Positions 59,601 through 64,000 of a DNA stretch of 64,000 nt are shown here, piece after piece. The stretch spans positions 62,001 through 126,000 of the forward strand of contig CAYZMS010000007.1 of assembly GCA_964479625.1 (NCBI GenBank), written 5' to 3'. The notes beneath the pieces are model-generated. The model was not told the DNA's origin and ran no database searches. It saw only the letters and a program-made list of their open reading frames with translations. A program made the position numbers and the translations under genes. Numbering within the stretch: position 1 is the stretch's first letter; every line of letters starts with the position of its first letter. The DNA is from CAYZMS01 sp964479625 (GTDB taxonomy: Bacteria > Bacteroidota > Bacteroidia > Chitinophagales > Saprospiraceae).

Positions 59601-60125
59601 TTAAGTTCTATCGGAAAAAAAGGAGGAGATTATTTGAATGGCCTGGGTTAAGCGTTCCTCCTTCGATTTTGCCGTTATTTCTGCATAAGGCAAGCGAAGG
59701 GATTGCAATTCCTGCAGGTATAGAGCCAGTAATTGCTCTCGTTCGTCCGGATGTTCGCGAAGGGGATCCGGCTCCCAGGGCATATTGGGGTGGCACAGCA
59801 GGTAAAGGTCTGTTCCATCCCGTTTTGGTGCCACGTCCAGGCCTGGCACTAATTTCCCAAATTTGTAGCGGGACCAAACCCTTAAGACGATCATACCGGT
59901 ATCGCAAATAAGCCATTCTTTTGCACTCCTGGCAAGACTGCGCTGAATAGCCAGTTGCCCCTGAGCGATGAGGGGCAGGTCCTCCATTTGGTAGGGTCGG
60001 GGCAGTTGAGCTAGAAAATCCCGTGCAAATTCGGGAGCGATGGGACATTGAAAATGCTCGGCCAGGGCGCGGGCAAGGGTAGTTTTTCCGCTGGATTCAG
60101 GTCCTGTGATGACGATCTTGAACAT
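59601..60125 (-). CDS. NadR-like P-loop kinase/ATPase
   Basis: This 174-residue protein begins 'MFKIVITGPESSGKTTLARA', with Walker A GPESSGKT at 8-15. It continues with 'PEFARDFLAQLPRPYQMEDL', 'WLICDTGMIVLRVWSRYKFG' and 'DLYLLCHPNMPWEPDPLREH', the pattern of the ribosylnicotinamide-kinase domain of NadR. The adenylyltransferase and HTH parts of NadR are absent. In Bacteroidota such stand-alone kinases often accompany vitamin-uptake genes. Here it is directly upstream of the TPP-controlled receptor on the same strand, so phosphorylation of an imported vitamin is plausible (nicotinamide riboside or a thiamine-related compound). The riboswitch lies after its stop and would not control it. Confidence 0.75.
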   Translation of the reverse strand: MFKIVITGPESSGKTTLARALAEHFQCPIAPEFARDFLAQLPRPYQMEDLPLIAQGQLAIQRSLARSAKEWLICDTGMIVLRVWSRYKFGKLVPGLDVAPKRDGTDLYLLCHPNMPWEPDPLREHPDEREQLLALYLQELQSLRLPYAEITAKSKEERLTQAIQIISSFFSDRT

Positions 60126-60269
60126 AAAAAATTAGGGCTCCTAATTTAAGAAGGTGCTTTGAAGGATGTGTTAAAGGTTGGTCCGGAAAAGTTAAGTCCT
60201 TGATTAAGGGCTTCAAAAAACCTTTATTTGTAAGGCTTGTTCGAATATAGTAATAGAACGTTTATTTTC

Positions 60270-60854
60270 ATGCACGATATTGAACCCTTTTACCGGTGGC
60301 GGGAAAATTATGTAGCGGCAGAAGACGAACGGTCTCCTTTTTTCGGCCGGGAGTACAGTGAATTCAGTTTTTCGAATAAGGTATACAACTTCTTCATTCA
60401 CCCCCAATGGGATGAGTTTGGTTCTCAGACCCTTTACCTGAAGGTTTTATTCGCAGATTACGAACAGGCATTCGCCATTATCGAATTGATCGGGGAATGG
60501 AATGATTGCCTCTCCAACGATATTATGTACCTTAAACGAGAGGTAATCGATGAAATGGTTGGACGGGGAATCTATAAATTCGCCATCATCTGCGAGAACG
60601 TATTGAACTTTCATGGGAGTGATGACTGCTACTATGAAGAATGGTTAGAGGACATTCGCGACCAGGAAGGATGGATCTGTTTTATCAATACCCTGGATCA
60701 CGTAGCCGAAGAAATGAAAGATACTCAGCTTCACCATTTTGTCCATTTTGGGCCAGCATACAACGATATCAACTGGCGCCCCCACAAACCCAAAAACATC
60801 ATTACCGTCCTGGAAGTGCTAGTCAATGGGGAAGTGATGCGCTTACATGGATAA
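60270..60854 (+). CDS. Conserved hypothetical acidic protein
   Basis: This 194-residue protein from the ATG at 60270 ('MHDIEPFYRWRENYVAAEDE') is rich in aromatic and acidic residues. It contains 'YNFFIHPQWDEFGSQTLYLK' and 'MVGRGIYKFAIICENVLNFHG', with no signal peptide or membrane span. I recall similar proteins as a conserved family in Bacteroidota but know no function. It reads toward era with a 122-bp gap containing a short tandem repeat. The alternative start at 60237 adds 11 residues with no visible support. Confidence 0.6.
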   Translation: MHDIEPFYRWRENYVAAEDERSPFFGREYSEFSFSNKVYNFFIHPQWDEFGSQTLYLKVLFADYEQAFAIIELIGEWNDCLSNDIMYLKREVIDEMVGRGIYKFAIICENVLNFHGSDDCYYEEWLEDIRDQEGWICFINTLDHVAEEMKDTQLHHFVHFGPAYNDINWRPHKPKNIITVLEVLVNGEVMRLHG

Positions 60855-60908
60855 GGTTGAATTTCAAATTCAAGGCTGAAAATTTGGATTTATTTATTTT
60901 TTTCCGCA

Positions 60909-60959
60909 TTAGGTGCCTTGCACCTATAAGTGCCAGGCACCTATAGGTTCCTTGCACTT
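60909..60959. repeat. Three tandem 17-bp near-palindromic repeats before era
   Basis: TTAGGTGCCTTGCACCT, ATAAGTGCCAGGCACCT and ATAGGTTCCTTGCACTT run head to tail. Units 1 and 2 are themselves near-palindromes (AGGTGC/GCACCT, GTGCC/GGCAC), so the tract can form alternative hairpins. It ends 17 bp before the era start codon and would be in the era leader. Confidence 0.75.
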
Positions 60960-60976
60960 AAATAAACCAAAATCCT

Positions 60977-61879
60977 TTGCCGCAAAATCCTCACAAATCA
61001 GGCTTTGTCAACATCATTGGCCGCCCAAATGTCGGTAAGTCGACCCTCATGAATGCTTTGGTGGGGGAGCGTATGTCCATCATAACCAATAAACCACAAA
61101 CGACCCGACACCGAATCATCGGAATTGTCAGCGAAGAAAACTACCAAATAGTCTTTTCCGACACCCCGGGTCTCATTCGTGATCCTGCCTACAAAATGCA
61201 GGAAAGCATGAACAACTTTGCTCACTCCGCCTTTGAGGATGCCGACCTTATGCTATTTGTTACAGATATTAAGGAAAAATATGATGAAGACGACCCGCTG
61301 CTGGAACGGTTAAAAAAAGTCGAAGCCCCCTTTTTCCTGGTACTTAACAAAACAGATCTCATCCCTGCCCAACAAACCCTTGAATTACTCCAAGCCTGGA
61401 ACCAGCGCTTGCAGTTCGCCGAACAACTTCCCATCTCCGCTCTTCAAAAGAAGGGAACCGATGTATTGCTTGATAGAATCCTGGAGTATCTTCCCGATGG
61501 TCCTGCCTATTACCCAAAGGATCAACTAACCGACCGGCCGGAACGTTTCTTCGTCGCAGAGATCATACGGGAGAAGATACTTCTGAACTTTCAACAGGAA
61601 ATCCCTTATTTCACAGAAGTCATCATCGAATCCTTCAAAGAAGGTAAAACTAAAAGCGGGGAGGACCTGATCCGGATAAGTGCGATCATCTTTGTCGGTC
61701 GCCGAACCCAAAAGGCCATCCTCATCGGCAAGGGAGGGAGCGCCATAAAAAAACTGGGCAGCGAAGCCAGAAAGGATATTGAAACCTGGCTGGAGCAAAA
61801 GGTCTTTCTCGAACTCCACGTAAAAATAAAAGAAAACTGGCGGGATGATGATCAACAATTGAAACATTTGGGATATTAA
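60977..61879 (+). CDS. era: GTPase Era
   Basis: This 300-residue protein has a GTPase domain with G1 'GRPNVGKST', G3 'DTPG' and G4 'NKTD', and a C-terminal KH RNA-binding domain with 'AILIGKGGSAIKKLGSEA' (GxxG loop). It assists 30S ribosome assembly by binding the 3' end of 16S rRNA. The start is a TTG at 60977 ('MPQNPHKSGFVNIIGRPNVG'). No ATG is available between the previous gene and the conserved start, so the rare start codon may keep expression low. The protein is complete. Confidence 0.95.
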   Translation: MPQNPHKSGFVNIIGRPNVGKSTLMNALVGERMSIITNKPQTTRHRIIGIVSEENYQIVFSDTPGLIRDPAYKMQESMNNFAHSAFEDADLMLFVTDIKEKYDEDDPLLERLKKVEAPFFLVLNKTDLIPAQQTLELLQAWNQRLQFAEQLPISALQKKGTDVLLDRILEYLPDGPAYYPKDQLTDRPERFFVAEIIREKILLNFQQEIPYFTEVIIESFKEGKTKSGEDLIRISAIIFVGRRTQKAILIGKGGSAIKKLGSEARKDIETWLEQKVFLELHVKIKENWRDDDQQLKHLGY

Positions 61880-62013
61880 TGAATTAGGGGTTTGGACTTC
61901 TATTGCCCCTTATAACGAATAATCGATACCAGACAGGCACCAATCTTTTAACCTGTTCGTTATATTTCTTCTTAATTTTAGGAAGTCGTTTAATCCCTTC
62001 AGTTCAATACCAA

Positions 62014-62445
62014 ATGAACCAAGCAACCCTTGTAAAGGCCGGAGCAGGTCCCAATTACAATTACAGCCAGGACCATTGTTTTGTGAAGGTTTCTTCTGAT
62101 CAGACTAATGGAGCACTTGGTATGGTAGAAGACACCCTTAAGCCCGGTTTTCATCTGGCCCGGCATCATCACAAAGTCATGACAGAGGTCTTTTACATGT
62201 TGGAAGGAGAATTGGAACTCCTTTTCGATGACCAAAGCATTATACTAAAACCCGGAGATACCATAACAGTCCCCCCGAATATATGGCATGAGGCGAGGTG
62301 CAAAGCCGGTGGAAGGATGCTCACCATTTTCAAGGACGGGCAATTCGATCGGTACCTGGAACGATTGTCCCAACTCCCCGAGGAAGCTTTCAAAGACGAA
62401 GCCAAAATGCAAAAGCTGAACGAAGAATTTGATGTTTACAACTAA
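62014..62445 (+). CDS. Cupin-domain protein
   Basis: The ATG at 62014 gives 143 residues. The cupin core is clear: 'HLARHHHKVMTEVFYMLEGE' (motif 1 His and Glu metal ligands) and 'LKPGDTITVPPNIWHEARC' (motif 2 with its His). It is a small single-domain cupin likely to bind a metal and a small metabolite; the reaction cannot be read. The open frame extends upstream to 61903 but that part is not conserved-looking. It lies between era and der on the same strand. Confidence 0.8.
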   Translation: MNQATLVKAGAGPNYNYSQDHCFVKVSSDQTNGALGMVEDTLKPGFHLARHHHKVMTEVFYMLEGELELLFDDQSIILKPGDTITVPPNIWHEARCKAGGRMLTIFKDGQFDRYLERLSQLPEEAFKDEAKMQKLNEEFDVYN

Positions 62446-62605
62446 ACATTTGCAACATAAGAAAAAAATTATTCAAACATACCCAACCGTTTGGATACAG
62501 CTCCTCTGCAACTAATGACATCGGAAATGATCAATGGGGCTCCCTCAACTATTGCTTCACCCTCCGCTACTAATTTTCGTATCTTCGCCCGAAAATCAAA
62601 TCTCC

Positions 62606-63910
62606 ATGAGTAGCATAGTGGCGATTGTCGGGCGACCGAACGTAGGGAAGTCCACCCTTTATAACCGGCTTATTGGCGAAAGGCAAGCTATTATTGATGA
62701 TATCAGTGGAGTAACCCGAGACCGGCAATACGGAAACACTACCTGGAACGGAATGGAATTCACAGTTGTGGATACCGGAGGGTTTGTCCAGCATTCCGAT
62801 GATGTTTTTGAAGCCGCCATCCGTTCACAGGTACAAATTGCCATCCAGGAAGCTAATGTACTGGTATTCCTGACGGATGTCACCACGGGGATCACCGACC
62901 TGGATGAAGAAGTAGCCAGCCTGCTACGAAAAACCGACAAACCCGTCATACTGGCGGTAAACAAAGCAGACAATAGCCAACGGGTTTTTGAGGCCAATGA
63001 ATTCTGGAGCCTTGGTTTTGAAGAAACCTATTTTCTTTCTTCGCTTACAGGAAGTGGTACCGGTGACCTCCTGGACGCCATCACGGAAAAGCTACCCGAG
63101 GAACCCGAGCAACTGGAAACCGAACTGCCCAAGTTCGCTATTGTAGGCCAACCCAATGTTGGGAAATCCTCCCTTACCAATGCGCTACTTGGGGAAGAAC
63201 GCAATATCGTAACGGATGTGGCCGGTACCACCCGCGATTCCATTCACAGTGTCTATAAGAAATTCGATAAGGAATTCATTATTGTCGATACGGCCGGTAT
63301 TCGAAAAAAAGCCAAGGTGCACGAAAACCTAGAGTTTTATTCTGTGATGCGGGCGATACGAGCGATCGAGGAAGCCGATGTTTGCCTGTTAATGATCGAT
63401 GCCCAAACGAGTATTGAAGCTCAGGACATGAGTATTTTCCGGCTCGCCCAAAAACGAAATAAGGGCATCGTCTTATTGGTTAACAAATGGGACCTGGTCG
63501 AAAAAGAAACGAATACGGCCCGCGATTTCGAAAAAACTATGCGGGAAAAGATCGCCCCTTTTACGGACGTTCCAATTGTTTTTGTTTCCGCTTTGGAGAA
63601 AACCCGCATCTTCAAAGGAATTGAAGTAGCTCTCCAGGTTTATGAGAACCGCAACCGCAAGATCAAGACTTCAGAATTGAATGAAGTGCTCCTCGAAATT
63701 ATAGCCAAAAACCCACCCCCTGCACACCGGGGTCGACTTATTAAAATTAAATACGTAAGCCAGCTACCCACCTATTTCCCGGCCTTTGCTTTCTTTTGTA
63801 ACCACCCCAAGCACGTGAAGGACAATTACAAAAATTTTCTGGAGAACCAATTGCGCAAGCATTTTGATTTTACAGGTGTTCCCATTGGGGTCTTCTTTCG
63901 AAAAAAATAA
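62606..63910 (+). CDS. der: GTPase Der (EngA)
   Basis: This 434-residue protein has two tandem GTPase domains: 'IVGRPNVGKSTLYNRLIG' with 'DTGGF' and 'NKAD', then 'IVGQPNVGKSSLTNALLG' with 'DTAGIRKKAKV' and 'NKWDLVEK'. A C-terminal KH-like domain ends 'FDFTGVPIGVFFRKK'. Der is essential for 50S ribosome maturation. The ATG at 62606 gives the standard start; the open frame from 62534 adds 24 unsupported residues. It is intact, with its stop 90 bp before the window edge. Confidence 0.95.
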   Translation: MSSIVAIVGRPNVGKSTLYNRLIGERQAIIDDISGVTRDRQYGNTTWNGMEFTVVDTGGFVQHSDDVFEAAIRSQVQIAIQEANVLVFLTDVTTGITDLDEEVASLLRKTDKPVILAVNKADNSQRVFEANEFWSLGFEETYFLSSLTGSGTGDLLDAITEKLPEEPEQLETELPKFAIVGQPNVGKSSLTNALLGEERNIVTDVAGTTRDSIHSVYKKFDKEFIIVDTAGIRKKAKVHENLEFYSVMRAIRAIEEADVCLLMIDAQTSIEAQDMSIFRLAQKRNKGIVLLVNKWDLVEKETNTARDFEKTMREKIAPFTDVPIVFVSALEKTRIFKGIEVALQVYENRNRKIKTSELNEVLLEIIAKNPPPAHRGRLIKIKYVSQLPTYFPAFAFFCNHPKHVKDNYKNFLENQLRKHFDFTGVPIGVFFRKK

Positions 63911-64000
63911 TGGCCACATGGTCTTCAAACACACCTTGACATTGGTGAGGAGGTACAAGTACGAAGGCCTTCTTCTTGCTTGGATCATCGATCTGTATAT

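Noticed and set aside
63911..64000. Possible gene start at the right edge
   Set aside because: A TTG-led frame from about 63940 is open to the edge, but too short to judge; the minus-strand frame there is a shadow of der.

Overview
The window looks like a chromosomal segment of a marine, gliding-type Bacteroidota, most likely the Saprospiria (Lewinella-like). The evidence is a type IX secretion (T9SS) type B gliding-motility C-terminal domain on a 1979-residue adhesin, a T9SS type A tail on a decayed 5'-nucleotidase, a DUF3276 gene behind a classic Bacteroidota promoter (TTTG, 18 bp, TAnnTTTG), and weak or absent Shine-Dalgarno sites. Assignment below class level is inference.

Layout. 1-2.1 kb: an ECF-type sigma factor (probably cut by the left edge), its membrane anti-sigma-like partner and a secreted coiled-coil protein. 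2.1-18.2 kb, minus strand: a tight ten-gene operon starting with an ABC-2 polysaccharide-export permease and continuing with very large glycosyltransferases, a polytopic membrane protein, a lipoprotein and five sulfotransferase-fold domains. This reads as synthesis, sulfation and export of a surface polysaccharide. Its distal third is much more AT-rich than the rest. 18.2-21.5 kb, plus strand, diverging almost without a spacer: a 4-amino-sugar transaminase, a beta-keto-acid cleavage enzyme and two tandem NeuD/PglD-like acyltransferases. 21.5-24.2 kb, minus: a GtrB-like polyprenyl-phosphate glycosyltransferase and its membrane partner.

24.3-48.2 kb is mostly housekeeping and scattered genes: a sterol-desaturase-family enzyme, a metallophosphoesterase, an orphan antitoxin-like protein, a 5'-nucleotidase with one nonsense and two frameshift lesions, a NemR-like TetR regulator, an M24 peptidase, an MFS transporter broken by three frameshifts, a Sua5-type threonylcarbamoyl-AMP synthase, small lipoproteins, a membrane-anchored caspase-like protein, fructose-1,6-bisphosphatase, an ABC exporter, DUF3276, a membrane VWA-like protein, an HtrA-like protease and a PNPOx-like flavoprotein.

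48.23-49.24 kb is a 1-kb protein-free tract holding five same-strand hairpin-plus-T-run terminators behind related boxes, including a perfect 49-bp direct repeat. It is the best candidate here for an undescribed system, possibly a small-RNA array. 49.2-64 kb: MarC, the giant T9SS adhesin, a small beta-barrel protein, a TonB-dependent receptor behind a TPP riboswitch (hence probably for thiamine uptake), a NadR-like kinase, then era, a cupin gene and der.

All calls come from reading the sequence; no database search was run. Domain names rest on recognised motifs.
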